The notes beneath the pieces were generated by a model. It ran no database searches. It had not been told where the DNA came from and saw only the letters and a program-made list of their open reading frames with translations. This document shows positions 43,401 to 52,571 of a stretch of 64,000 nt of DNA, piece after piece. Within the stretch, counting starts at the first letter, position 1, and each line of letters begins with the position of its first letter. This DNA is from an uncultured Spirochaetales bacterium. GTDB taxonomy: Bacteria; Spirochaetota; Spirochaetia; Sphaerochaetales; Sphaerochaetaceae. The DNA is taken from assembly GCA_944392695.1 (NCBI GenBank), contig CALXXN010000004.1:1-64000 (forward strand), given 5' to 3'. Position numbers and translations under genes: made by a program.

Positions 43401-45577
43401 TCCGGGTCCTGATCCTCCTCTTGCTGCCTCTCCTCACATCCTGCAACATCGACATGCTGACAGGTCCTGGTTCACTGAAGCCTGGGGATGATCATCATCA
43501 GGCGGGTGAGGTGGCCTTCTCTGGCGAGGCCCCACGCCATGTCATGGCCAGCCAGGCCTTCCATGATGACAGGATCGTCATCACCTGGGATGCTGTCGCA
43601 GGTGCCGACTATTACACCATCGAGAGGGCGGCGAGCCAGGTCGAGCCTGTGCAGTCCATGGCTGACAGCCTCAACTGGTCACGGCTCTCCGCATCAACGA
43701 CAGGTACGAGCCTTGTCGATGACTCGAGCCAGCTGGAGGCTGGATGGTACTATGCCTACCGTGTGACCGCACATGACTTCGAGAAGGGGGCGGGGGACTC
43801 ATCTTCAATCTGCCAGGGCTCCCTCCTCGCAGCACCATCGACTGTCACTGCAAGCAAGGGTACGGACAGCTCCAGAATCAGCATCAGCTGGACGCAGCGA
43901 CCTGGTGTCAGCTCCTATGAGATCAGGGTCTCGGAGGACAGTGACACGGTCAGCCTGGGCCAGGTCATCGCGAGGGTGCGTCAGAGCACGGATGGTGAGC
44001 CGAACGCTTACCTCAACAGCTACACTTACACCACTTCCTCTGATGAACGTGGCCGCACATTGTACTTCGCTGTGACGGCAGTGGGTGGGGATGGCTCATC
44101 AAGGAGCGGCCTCAGTCCTGTCAGCAGTGGTTATACCAGGGTCGTTGGCGCCCCTTCAGCCCCAAGCCTCGTCTCGATAACACGGGGTGACTCAACAGAG
44201 GCGGTCACCCTGGCCTGGTCACCTGATGACAGTGCCAGCTCTTCTGACGAGGTCTCCTACATTGTCATGAAAAGCTATCCGGGAAGCAGTGAGAGCCAGA
44301 TCTTCCCTATGTACGAAGGCCAGGAACTTGAGACCGATGAGTCTGGTAACTACATCCTCTCGGACAGCGATGTCAGGGAGAATGTGCAATACACCTATTC
44401 AATCACAGCATCAAACAGCATAGGCATGAGCGAGGCTTCTGTCCAGGACGGTTACCTGCTCTCAGCACCGCAGTCGCTTTCCTTCATACCCACAGGTGAG
44501 GGTTATGCCCTTTCTGCTGTGCTCCCCGTTGGTGCGGATCCGCTTTGGACCTACCGTGTCAGGATGACGGAGGAGGACGGGTCTGTCAGCGAGGGTGAGT
44601 TCTCTCCTGACGAGCTTTCATCTTTCGCAACCACCTTCGCGGCAACATCTGCAGATGAGGCCTCCTACCAGGATGAGCTGAGGACGCTTGAGGTCTGGAC
44701 TGTGAACAATGGACTGTCCTCGGCATCTTCCGCCTCCGCATCCATCGCAGGCATCCCTTCGACCCCGCGGATCACGGCAAGCCAGAACAAGTACACAGGC
44801 CTTGCCGCCAACTCCGCAGGTGTCTGCCCTGTGGAAATCAACCTTGCCGCTGGTGCGGGCTACGCTCCAGCATCCTATCTTGTCACCAGGACGGAAGACG
44901 ATGGAAGCGGCCAGCGTGACTTCACTGTCGATGCGCTTTCCGCACTCTTGAATGACAGCGATGGGACTGAAGTGGGGCAGGTCTACAACTACAGCGCAGC
45001 AGCCTGTGATGCACTTGGACGCAGGAGTGCCCAGACCGCTTCTGTCATGGGTTATGGTTCGATCACGGGTGAAGCCTTGATAGAGAACTTCGAAGACCAC
45101 ATCCTCAAACCCTGGGAGGCTCCAAGCAAGCATCCTGAGTACGTCAGTGGTGGCAAGTCATCGATCTGGTCCTACATACGCCAGGCGGGCATGGGCAGCC
45201 TTGGCAGCGCATCAGAGACTGGGTCTCCTTTGAGGGATGCCCCCAATGAAGGACGTACTGGTACGATCAGTTACAATGCGACACCTGATGGCATCGGTGG
45301 CAGTGTCAGTTTCACTTACACCGCCTATTACTCAGAAGCCACAGCATCCTTCTTCGACCAGGACTTCTACCTTGGCCGGGATGCTTCCTACTCGATGAAC
45401 GTGTCTCTTTCTGGAAGCGGATCTGTAAGCGCCCAGTCCTTCGAAACCGCTGGCATGTACCCGGCGACGATCGACTTCTCAAGGCTCTCTGTATCGAACA
45501 ACGCCTTCACAGGGCGCTACCTACTTGTCCAGCACCATCAGGATGCTGTCGATGTCTCATACGAGGTGAGGGTATGA
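43397..45577 (+). CDS. FN3-type lipoprotein, second gene of the operon
   Basis: The 726-residue lipoprotein (lipobox LTSC, Cys16) has four or five fibronectin III modules (ITWDAVAGADYYTIERA, SISWTQRPGVSSYEIRV, TLAWSPDDSASSSDEVSYIV), then a C-terminal beta-rich domain with LIENFEDHILKPWEAPS, GGSVSFTYTAYYS and YPATIDFSRLSV. That end has the same general shape as the terminal domains of its large neighbours but without the GGDWW motif. ATGA overlaps join it to genes on both sides. Confidence 0.83.
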   Translation: MIRVLILLLLPLLTSCNIDMLTGPGSLKPGDDHHQAGEVAFSGEAPRHVMASQAFHDDRIVITWDAVAGADYYTIERAASQVEPVQSMADSLNWSRLSASTTGTSLVDDSSQLEAGWYYAYRVTAHDFEKGAGDSSSICQGSLLAAPSTVTASKGTDSSRISISWTQRPGVSSYEIRVSEDSDTVSLGQVIARVRQSTDGEPNAYLNSYTYTTSSDERGRTLYFAVTAVGGDGSSRSGLSPVSSGYTRVVGAPSAPSLVSITRGDSTEAVTLAWSPDDSASSSDEVSYIVMKSYPGSSESQIFPMYEGQELETDESGNYILSDSDVRENVQYTYSITASNSIGMSEASVQDGYLLSAPQSLSFIPTGEGYALSAVLPVGADPLWTYRVRMTEEDGSVSEGEFSPDELSSFATTFAATSADEASYQDELRTLEVWTVNNGLSSASSASASIAGIPSTPRITASQNKYTGLAANSAGVCPVEINLAAGAGYAPASYLVTRTEDDGSGQRDFTVDALSALLNDSDGTEVGQVYNYSAAACDALGRRSAQTASVMGYGSITGEALIENFEDHILKPWEAPSKHPEYVSGGKSSIWSYIRQAGMGSLGSASETGSPLRDAPNEGRTGTISYNATPDGIGGSVSFTYTAYYSEATASFFDQDFYLGRDASYSMNVSLSGSGSVSAQSFETAGMYPATIDFSRLSVSNNAFTGRYLLVQHHQDAVDVSYEVRV

Positions 45578-46008
45578 TGAAGAAAGTATTGATTACAATC
45601 ATGAGCCTGGTCGCACTTGTATCATGTGAGTACATTCCTGACTACAAGTTCTCCGCTTCCATACCCTCCGACCTCCTTGCGGCGAGCTATGCCTACATGG
45701 TGGAGGGGAGCCGTGATGAAGCCCGCTTCATCCTGACGCTTTCACCATCTGGCACGTTCTCATTCAGCACTTATGACAGTGACTACCGGCTCCTGCCATC
45801 CAGTGGGGTCTACAGCGCCAGCTATTCCTCATACACGGTGCTTGCCGCTTCCGGTGTCCTCCATTTCTCGAACATGGAGCAGGGGACAAGTGTCGATGCA
45901 TCCTTCTCCTGGCAGACCGATGCTGTTTATGATGAACCGACGCTCACCATAGATATCGGCAGGGGGCGTTACACACTGCGCTACGCAGGGGAGGCGGGTA
46001 ACATATGA
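45574..46008 (+). CDS. Small lipoprotein, third gene of the operon
   Basis: The 144-residue protein has a lipoprotein signal peptide (lipobox LVSC, Cys18) and one small beta-rich domain (SFSTYDSDYRLLPSSGVY, LTIDIGRGRYTLRY), the look of a lipocalin-like or immunity-like beta sandwich. It has no FN3 module. Joined by four-base overlaps to both neighbours, it is probably a fixed-ratio subunit of whatever the operon builds. The family is not recognised. Confidence 0.75.
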   Translation: MMKKVLITIMSLVALVSCEYIPDYKFSASIPSDLLAASYAYMVEGSRDEARFILTLSPSGTFSFSTYDSDYRLLPSSGVYSASYSSYTVLAASGVLHFSNMEQGTSVDASFSWQTDAVYDEPTLTIDIGRGRYTLRYAGEAGNI

Positions 46009-46880
46009 TCAGACGTGTCATCCTCCTCATGGCAGTTTCTGCCTGCCTCCTGATGCCACTTGGTGCAGCAGATGATGTCGCCTCTGTCCTTTCTGATGTG
46101 CAGCGCTTCCTCATCTCCTCTGGAGAGGTGACAGTAGGACAGGTCCCAGGTGAACCCGTCCGTGTCGTCACATACACGACCAGCGCAGGTGCTGACTGGG
46201 ATTCAATCGACAGCCGGATCCGTGAGCTTGTCGACAACATGGAGCGTCCCCTGACAGAGGAGGAGGTCTCCACCATAGTCAGCCGTCTCGGGGAATCGCT
46301 TCCTACGACATACAGCCTTACAAGTGCAGACATCGATGCGATTGCTGTACGTGTCCATGAGATGATCGAGGAAGAAGAAGCCCAGCTGGCAGCTGAAGAG
46401 GAAAAAGAGCTCAACAATGGCTTCTTCTTCGATGGCTGGGCGCATGCGACACTCTTGCGCAAGGCTGACATCGTACCTGGTGGCACCCTCGCCCTTGGCT
46501 GGAAGAGCGGGAACTTCCTAACCAGCGCATATGCCCGTTTCGACTACTTCCTCAAACCACTGGGGTCAAGCACAGGACGCTATGCGACCCTCGAACTCGC
46601 ATTCGAGCCAGGTATTTCAGTGGAGTCGATAATATCATCACAGGGAACGACAGATGTGAAACTCTCATTGGACTTCGGCTACTACATCCAGCTTCTTGAG
46701 CGTAGTGGCCAGGCTTCAGTCTTCCACATCTCCTACAATGGCTTGATGCTCCGTCCAACCCTGGCTGCCTCATTTGACATCGGCTTCATCAACATCGAAG
46801 CAGGTATCTACTACCAGACCGCAGTCTACCCCCGCTACACAGACTATGATGGCTTTGGAGTGTATCTGAAACTCTTCTAA
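46005..46880 (+). CDS. Putative outer-membrane barrel, fourth gene of the operon
   Basis: The 291-residue protein has a type I signal peptide (cleavage after LGAA), a periplasmic helical region with an acidic coiled coil (VHEMIEEEEAQLAAEEEKELNN, about 110-135), then about eight amphipathic strands ending in DYDGFGVYLKLF. The terminal Phe and alternating aromatic pattern fit an outer-membrane beta barrel. It could anchor or export the three lipoproteins encoded before it. A strong terminator follows 12 bases later, so the operon ends here. Confidence 0.7.
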   Translation: MIRRVILLMAVSACLLMPLGAADDVASVLSDVQRFLISSGEVTVGQVPGEPVRVVTYTTSAGADWDSIDSRIRELVDNMERPLTEEEVSTIVSRLGESLPTTYSLTSADIDAIAVRVHEMIEEEEAQLAAEEEKELNNGFFFDGWAHATLLRKADIVPGGTLALGWKSGNFLTSAYARFDYFLKPLGSSTGRYATLELAFEPGISVESIISSQGTTDVKLSLDFGYYIQLLERSGQASVFHISYNGLMLRPTLAASFDIGFINIEAGIYYQTAVYPRYTDYDGFGVYLKLF

Positions 46881-46891
46881 GGCAACAAAAA

Positions 46892-46918
46892 AGCCTCCTG
46901 CTTGAGTGGCAGGAGGCT
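46892..46918. terminator. Bidirectional terminator
   Basis: A perfect stem AGCCTCCTGC/GCAGGAGGCT with loop TTGAGTG, flanked by AACAAAAA on the left and TGGGATTTT on the right, ends the four-gene operon and the convergent 46939 gene. Confidence 0.9.
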
Positions 46919-46938
46919 GGGATTTTGTTACGCAGGTT

Positions 46939-47886
46939 TTATGCTTCAGTCTTTTCGGTGAGTATTGCTGTGACTTTCATTATAACAACATCAGCTTCAA
47001 CCGTGAGCTGTTTTGTTCCTGAGGTTGTTTCTGACTGTGTAACAGTGATATTGATAGGGAGTTGGAATGGAGCGTTATTCATCTGGACATTATTAAGTGT
47101 TGCAATCCATTCTGTGTCTGTACTGGCAGTGTTGACAACAATATCTGCTTCATTGGCTGAAACTTTTATTCCAGTAGATGGATCGTCTGGATTCTGTGCA
47201 GTTAGATACACCATGATAGTAAACTGAGTATCTGTGACATCAAGAGCAAGTTCGCCTATTGGAGTTTCCAAATCTGAAGAATTGTAGGCGGTTCCAATAT
47301 ACGATGGGGTTGGCTCCCGAATCCAGCTTGGAATCTTAGACTCCTCTGTAGCAGAACCATTTACGATATCAGCAATCCTCTCACTGAATGAAGCCATGGC
47401 TTTTACAAGATCTTCATTGGAGATGGCCAGTTCAGTGCCTTCAGTATCTGAGATTGTAAGACCATCGGCGGAGACAACAGAGAGAGCCAAATCATCTTTG
47501 TTGACTCCAAATTTGACAGCACCACTGATTTTGTACTCAGTTGCCCCAATTACGACGGTGATTTCTGCACTTGCGTTAAGTTGCGAATTGTCAGCGTCAT
47601 ATGTAATGGAAGCTTTTGAATCTGCTTTAATGACATCTCCTACTACAAGGCTTTCGTTATTAGCAAGATCAGAGTCCACTATGGTCTTGTCTTCACTAAA
47701 AGAGATTGTGTTTTCCTCTGAAGGTGTTCCAAGAGACATCATTGCAAATGCTCTTGTGGCGACAACTGCTCCTGTTATAGATGGGGTTGATGGGTCTTCT
47801 GTGCTAGGACTTTGGGTTTCTGCATTACAGCCGACTAACGCTAGTACCGCTATGATGCTGATTAGGACAAGCAATGTCTTCTTCAT
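46939..47886 (-). CDS. Lipoprotein of unknown function under operator copy B
   Basis: The 315-residue lipoprotein (lipobox LVGC, Cys20) begins at the ATG at 47886 with AAAAGGAG about 11 bases upstream; the frame runs up to 48147 without support. After the Cys comes a Ser/Thr/Pro linker, then a beta-rich domain with repeated strand motifs (ASITYDADNSQLNASAEITVVIG, TEYKISGAVKFGV). It is AT-richer than the neighbours. Its promoter has a very good match, with the inverted repeat just above the -35 box, a position suited to an activator. Confidence 0.78.
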   Translation of the reverse strand: MKKTLLVLISIIAVLALVGCNAETQSPSTEDPSTPSITGAVVATRAFAMMSLGTPSEENTISFSEDKTIVDSDLANNESLVVGDVIKADSKASITYDADNSQLNASAEITVVIGATEYKISGAVKFGVNKDDLALSVVSADGLTISDTEGTELAISNEDLVKAMASFSERIADIVNGSATEESKIPSWIREPTPSYIGTAYNSSDLETPIGELALDVTDTQFTIMVYLTAQNPDDPSTGIKVSANEADIVVNTASTDTEWIATLNNVQMNNAPFQLPINITVTQSETTSGTKQLTVEADVVIMKVTAILTEKTEA

Positions 47887-47983
47887 GTTCTTTGTTCTCC
47901 TTTTGAACATTTTGTACTGGGTCTTGATAACGTGTCTTAGAGGATTAATTTCCCTCAGTGGGCACGGGGTGACCACGAAAAAT

Positions 47984-48012
47984 ACGATAGGGAGGGGGTG
48001 CATTCTTGTCAA
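47984..48012 (-). promoter_or_regulatory. Promoter of the 46939 lipoprotein gene
   Basis: On the minus strand TTGACA (48012-48007), a 17-base spacer and TATCGT (47989-47984). This perfect -35 lies 16 bases below operator copy B and leaves a leader of about 90 bases. Confidence 0.75.
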
Positions 48013-48028
48013 CGGAGAATGAAGGTGA

Positions 48029-48058
48029 ATCGAACATCTTTTATCTGAAATGTTCGAT
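48029..48058. promoter_or_regulatory. 30-bp operator-like inverted repeat, copy B
   Basis: ATCGAACAT, 12 bases, ATGTTCGAT: a perfect 9-bp inverted repeat, the same as copy A at 39757 except for the innermost base pair of the arms and with identical spacing. It lies between the divergent lipoprotein genes 46939 and 48274. Confidence 0.85.
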
Positions 48059-48125
48059 AACTTGCCAATTATAGAATAAAATTGATATTTATTTTCTTGT
48101 ATATGTGCAGAAGTTTTCTGACATA

Positions 48126-48208
48126 TTGCATATGCTTTGTAATACATGTACTGTGCAAGAGAGGATGAATAGGTCTAAAGACCTATGTCCTGAGGGACAA
48201 CTTTTTTT
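48126..48208 (+). promoter_or_regulatory. Promoter and attenuator-like leader of the 48274 gene
   Basis: TTGCAT (48126-48131), 17 bases, TACTGT (48149-48154). The leader then holds AGGTC-TAAA-GACCT (48171-48184, with the outer pairs) and TGTCC-TGAG-GGACA (48186-48199) followed two bases later by seven T bases (48202-48208), a small intrinsic-terminator shape well before the gene. A second copy of ATGTCCTGAG lies at 48258. Confidence 0.45.
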
Positions 48209-48273
48209 ATCAAGATTCTTGGTGAAATGGTTGTTGAAATTCTTGGACCAAGGACAAATGTCCTGAGAGAAAA

Positions 48274-50154
48274 GTGAAGACTTCGATTATGAAAATCAAA
48301 TCTTGGTTGGCTTGCTTAGTGATAGCAGTTTTGCTGGCATCTTGCTCTGCGGAAATTGTTTCAAGCTTGCCGCCTGAGGATGTTGCTGATTCTTCTGCTA
48401 CCGTGGAAATAATCAGCAGAGGAGCTGACAACCTCACTATTAGTTTTGACCCTGTGCCTTACGCTAAGAGCTATTGGTACACGGTTGGTGATAGTGTTGA
48501 TTACACAGCGTGCGATATCACCGTTGATGGCAATAAATTGACCACGGTGATTGATGTTGCTTCTCAAACATCAGGATATTTTGTCCTATATGGAAGTACA
48601 GCTACCAGCGCAGATGATACAGGATTCACCGCGGTGCCTGTTGCAACTGTAGATTACACTCTTTCCCTCGCAAATGTTGATATAAGTGAGTACGCTTATG
48701 TTTCTGCTAGGACCGAAGATGGTGTATTAATCGGCTTCAAAAACAATATTGACACAACACAGGCAAAATTCAGGGCTGATTTTGACCTCAGTGATCAGCT
48801 TCCCGGAATTGTAATCGACAATCCATCAGAACTTGAAATTCCGCTCGAGGATCCTAATCAGTCTTACACTTTTTACCTGTTCTGGGCATTATCAGATGAG
48901 GATTTCAATTCCGAAATGTATGCAACCCTTGAAGTAGGTCAGTACGATTCATCTCTTGTAGCTGATATGAGGCTGACAGCAACTGATGATGGGTTCAAGA
49001 TTACTGAAATACCTGGAAATGTTTCTGCAATAGATTTAAGGAAGTCTATTACTGGTGATTCAACTGAATACGAAACACTGGTAACTGTGGCTGTTTCTGG
49101 TGATGAGGCATTTGTCCCATTCTCTAATCTTCAATCTCTTGAGACAGGAAGCTTTTATGCGGCAACTTGTGATGGTGTGATCAGTAACATAATGATATAT
49201 ACAGTCCCAGTTACGGAGCTGTCCAGGACCGAGAATTGGAAGAGTGTGGAAATAGGTGTCATTTTTGATGATCCAGATTATGTCCAGTCACTTAGTGTGA
49301 TTGGACAGGCAAATGTAACCGCATATATCAGTGATTCCAAAGATTCTATTGTGATAGAAGGGCTAGATAGCAATAGCACTTACAATAGAATAACTGTGCG
49401 CGTTAATGGTGATTCTAATCTGGATTTTTATATTGAAGATGTAAATACAAGAAGTTTTGCAGAGGTTGGGACTTTCAGCTGGGAAGGGGCATTTGCTGCC
49501 TCTCCGAGTGTTCAAACAAATTTCGTTATTCGTGTTGAAGCATCTCCAGAAGGGAGTGACTACCCATATTACATATACTTCGATGAGTCTGATGCAGAAG
49601 TAATGAGACAGGTTGAAAAAGGTAAGATTACCAAAGGTCAGAAACTTCGCATCATGCCTCTGGTTGATAGCTCAGAGGGGCTTCCTGATGACATACGTGA
49701 ACCAAAGACTGTCAATGATCCCATGGTCAACTTTAAGAGTGGAATGGCTGGTTCTGTAAGTTTTGAAACACAAAACGCTGCATACCGAATTAATTCTGTT
49801 AAATGGAATAGCATGGCAAATGGTAATCTTGACGCTACATTTGGTTTGCCATCGAAATGGTACATCGATGAGCCGGATACAAATTCAAACAATGATATAG
49901 TAACTACTGTTACACTTTCAGTAGCCTTGGGTGTTGACAATGAGACAATTACAACATTTGAATTTGGTGAAAGATTTGTTGATGGTGTTGCTCAACCATA
50001 TATTCGGTTTGAAAACAAGGCAGGTGATGAAGGATTGGCTTATTTGGGGCTTCATAAGAATAACAATCCGCAGAACATGGAATTTGGCGATGACTTACCC
50101 GATGACGATGTTCCATATAACTGGTATCTGACCCCTGCATCAGAGGAGGTGTGA
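48274..50154 (+). CDS. Lipoprotein of unknown function with beta-rich modules
   Basis: The 626-residue protein has a lipoprotein signal (lipobox LASC, Cys24 from the GTG at 48274; an ATG five codons later is also possible). The first module resembles a fibronectin III core (NLTISFDPVPYAKSYWYTV); later modules are beta-rich and not recognised. Composition is AT-richer than the 35-46 kb lipoproteins. The next gene, an outer-membrane barrel, starts one base after its stop, so the pair mirrors the lipoprotein-plus-barrel order of the operon at 39963-46880. Confidence 0.8.
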   Translation: MKTSIMKIKSWLACLVIAVLLASCSAEIVSSLPPEDVADSSATVEIISRGADNLTISFDPVPYAKSYWYTVGDSVDYTACDITVDGNKLTTVIDVASQTSGYFVLYGSTATSADDTGFTAVPVATVDYTLSLANVDISEYAYVSARTEDGVLIGFKNNIDTTQAKFRADFDLSDQLPGIVIDNPSELEIPLEDPNQSYTFYLFWALSDEDFNSEMYATLEVGQYDSSLVADMRLTATDDGFKITEIPGNVSAIDLRKSITGDSTEYETLVTVAVSGDEAFVPFSNLQSLETGSFYAATCDGVISNIMIYTVPVTELSRTENWKSVEIGVIFDDPDYVQSLSVIGQANVTAYISDSKDSIVIEGLDSNSTYNRITVRVNGDSNLDFYIEDVNTRSFAEVGTFSWEGAFAASPSVQTNFVIRVEASPEGSDYPYYIYFDESDAEVMRQVEKGKITKGQKLRIMPLVDSSEGLPDDIREPKTVNDPMVNFKSGMAGSVSFETQNAAYRINSVKWNSMANGNLDATFGLPSKWYIDEPDTNSNNDIVTTVTLSVALGVDNETITTFEFGERFVDGVAQPYIRFENKAGDEGLAYLGLHKNNNPQNMEFGDDLPDDDVPYNWYLTPASEEV

Positions 50155-50155
50155 G

Positions 50156-51427
50156 ATGAAGAGAGTCCTTCTCACAATCTGTTTCTTGGTTTTGGCTTAC
50201 ACCTCTGTTTTCGCATCAATGGTGCCTTTCAATGATTCTTACTTTGACAAGGACAGTGTCTTCTCATCTCCCGCCAGGTTGATTGAGTCAGCAGGTGTCA
50301 CCCATTTCGGATTTGAAGTAGAAGCGATGAGTGCTTTTGACTATCTGTCTTACATCACTGATCCTTCTGCAGAGCTCAGGGCTGCGTCTAATGACCTCTA
50401 TGAGATACTGATGAATGGAGATGTGGCATTCTGGGAAAAGTATCATGGTTATCTACAGAGTATTTTCTCTTTTGACAACAATGGTAATTTTCCAACGTGG
50501 ACTGGAAGCAACCAGGACAGGTATCTTGTTGATGTCCGCGCTTACCTACGTGATTCCTATGCCAACCGCTTCACAGAGGCGCAGAAGGGACTTGCTGTCT
50601 TGAATGCGGCTTCGAATACGGATTTGTTCTCGACGTATTCACGTGATGAGCTTTATGCGGATACTGTCCTCCGGTTGAACCTCTTTGGTGGCGTGGTCTA
50701 TGAGAATGGATTTGGTTGGGACCTGGGATTCAATGCGGGCTTGAAGATGCCTGAGGACATGCTCTCGAGTGGAAACAGTTTGATGGCGTTCGATATCTAT
50801 GGTGATGTTGGTTATGCCTTCCATGTGTTCAGTGAGCGTTTCACAGTTGGTGCGAGCCTTGGACTCAACCTGTCGTTCCAGTCGAACCTGATGAACAGCA
50901 ACATGCTCCTTGCCCGTTACAACAATGATGTCCTGAGCGTTTTTGACCAGGATTTCAGACTTGGTCTTGGATTCAGCTTGGACTTTGGTACGATGTATCG
51001 TCATAACGAGGAGCTGGCTTTCACTTTCGACCTGGTCAATGTGGCGACTTTCAGGACTTATTATGACCTGGCTCCGACTGACTTCGTCGATTATGATGGC
51101 TTCGACAACGATGGCAACACTTATTACCAGCCTCTTGATTTCATCATCCGCGCCCTGTGGGACAGGGGGCCTTACCACGTGAGGGTTGAGTTCGGCGATG
51201 TCATCAACCAGGTGATCTGGATGAATGAGCTTCCTTCTTATTCCTTTGACTTCTTCATGGTTCCCAAGGTCTATTTCGATTACGACCTCACCCCGGACCT
51301 GACACTGAAGACAGGTCTTGAATACCTGAGGTTGTTGTTTGGTGTCGAGTGGCAGGGCCTTGAGGCTGAACTTGCAGTCATGCTTGACAAACCTGGTCTT
51401 GGTTTGACTGTTGGCTGGTCGTTCTGA
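50156..51427 (+). CDS. Putative outer-membrane beta barrel
   Basis: The 423-residue protein has a type I signal peptide (cleavage near SVFAS) and then many short amphipathic strands (LRLNLFGGVVYENGFGWDLGFNAGLKM, FTVGASLGLNLSF, DFRLGLGFSLDF), ending in LGLTVGWSF with the terminal Phe of outer-membrane proteins. A helical insertion lies at residues 60-150. It could be a porin-like or lipoprotein-translocating partner of the 48274 protein. GAGGTG precedes the ATG. A terminator hairpin follows. Confidence 0.75.
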   Translation: MKRVLLTICFLVLAYTSVFASMVPFNDSYFDKDSVFSSPARLIESAGVTHFGFEVEAMSAFDYLSYITDPSAELRAASNDLYEILMNGDVAFWEKYHGYLQSIFSFDNNGNFPTWTGSNQDRYLVDVRAYLRDSYANRFTEAQKGLAVLNAASNTDLFSTYSRDELYADTVLRLNLFGGVVYENGFGWDLGFNAGLKMPEDMLSSGNSLMAFDIYGDVGYAFHVFSERFTVGASLGLNLSFQSNLMNSNMLLARYNNDVLSVFDQDFRLGLGFSLDFGTMYRHNEELAFTFDLVNVATFRTYYDLAPTDFVDYDGFDNDGNTYYQPLDFIIRALWDRGPYHVRVEFGDVINQVIWMNELPSYSFDFFMVPKVYFDYDLTPDLTLKTGLEYLRLLFGVEWQGLEAELAVMLDKPGLGLTVGWSF

Positions 51428-51457
51428 TTATTGTTTGAGTCGTTATTTTTGATATGT

Positions 51458-51482
51458 ACAGGCTCCCGTTTTGGGAGCCTGT
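51458..51482. terminator. Terminator hairpin, copy 1 of a duplicated element
   Basis: ACAGGCTCCC-GTTTT-GGGAGCCTGT then TTGT. The left arm and loop (GTACAGGCTCCCGTTTT, from 51456) recur exactly at 52572. Confidence 0.85.
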
Positions 51483-51560
51483 TTGTAGTTGCGGAGGAAG
51501 TACGTAACTTTCAGAAGTGTTGCTTAAGTATGGATTTCATATTGGTAAAAGACAACATGT

Positions 51561-52532
51561 TTATCTGCATTGTATTTCTTCGTCGTATACACCAAGTAAT
51601 AGGCATGGCATAAACCAGTCTCGGCAATATGTTTCAAATGTTCCAGCACTTGTTTTGATATAATCAAAAAGGAACTTGAAGCTCACTTTCTGAGCATACT
51701 TATATGCAGGGATTCCTTCACTATCATAATCGTCAATAAAGACATTGAAGCTGTGCAGATTGTTTGTTTTGTTTGTGTCTGCCTTCAAAACAAATTTGCG
51801 TGCATTGATAGAAATGAAATCATTGCTTTTGAGGCATCTAAATTCGTGTCCAATATGTTTGAGACAATACCAACAGTTACCTAGAAGATTTAATATATCG
51901 AATTCACTGTAGTAGTTCAGGAAGCGTTTCCCAAATTCTATTTGCTCATCGATATCAGGGAGATATTCAAAATCGTCTATATCAACAATCATCTCATTGA
52001 ACATTGAGTAAATTTTTGTTCGCATACCATACCAGATGAGAGGTTGGATGTTTGTGCTGGATATTGTGTTTTTGACTGGAATATTGATAGTCACAGATTT
52101 TGATTTGCGAAAGTCATTGCCTTGCTTTAATAAGATCTTCTTGATGTAATCATTTAAGCAGATTTGATAAACTGTATTCGTATTTAAATCCACTATTATG
52201 AGCAATACTGGAATTGCACTGCCAAGTCGATTGACGAGGTTCAGTTCTGCAGTTTCCAACTGGTATTTTATGACTTTGGTTTTCAGTGACTGAAAGTGGA
52301 ACTCACCATATCTAGGATTTATTGTTCCCTTGACTTGCATAAATAGATGCTCTCCCAGAGCTATTGAATTAGCGCCTTTCTTAAGAGGTGAGAAGAGTTC
52401 GACATCTAGGTCAATCCCGTAGTCTGGAACCATTTCGCGTACAACCCACTCTTTCGGAAGTAAGTCTTTTACGATTGAAACAGCTTTGTCCCCATGAATT
52501 TGTTGGCTACTTCTCGTTTTATTATGTAGCAT
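51561..52532 (-). CDS. DUF4365-type nuclease-like protein
   Basis: The roughly 323-residue protein has the DUF4365 N-terminal domain, a PD-(D/E)XK nuclease-like fold. Visible are the helix with GDKAVSIVKDLLP, DYGIDLDVELF as the Asp site, and HLFMQVKGT as the Q-x-K site; the rest is unrecognised and Tyr/Asn-rich. DUF4365 proteins often sit in defence islands and phage-resistance loci. The ATG at 52541 lies too close to GGAG; the one at 52532 has it 10 bases upstream. Strongly AT-rich compared with galK next to it and enclosed by two copies of one hairpin, it looks acquired. Confidence 0.7.
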   Translation of the reverse strand: MLHNKTRSSQQIHGDKAVSIVKDLLPKEWVVREMVPDYGIDLDVELFSPLKKGANSIALGEHLFMQVKGTINPRYGEFHFQSLKTKVIKYQLETAELNLVNRLGSAIPVLLIIVDLNTNTVYQICLNDYIKKILLKQGNDFRKSKSVTINIPVKNTISSTNIQPLIWYGMRTKIYSMFNEMIVDIDDFEYLPDIDEQIEFGKRFLNYYSEFDILNLLGNCWYCLKHIGHEFRCLKSNDFISINARKFVLKADTNKTNNLHSFNVFIDDYDSEGIPAYKYAQKVSFKFLFDYIKTSAGTFETYCRDWFMPCLLLGVYDEEIQCR

Positions 52533-52571
52533 GTGTAACATTCTCCGTAAAAACAGCCAGTACTATGTATG

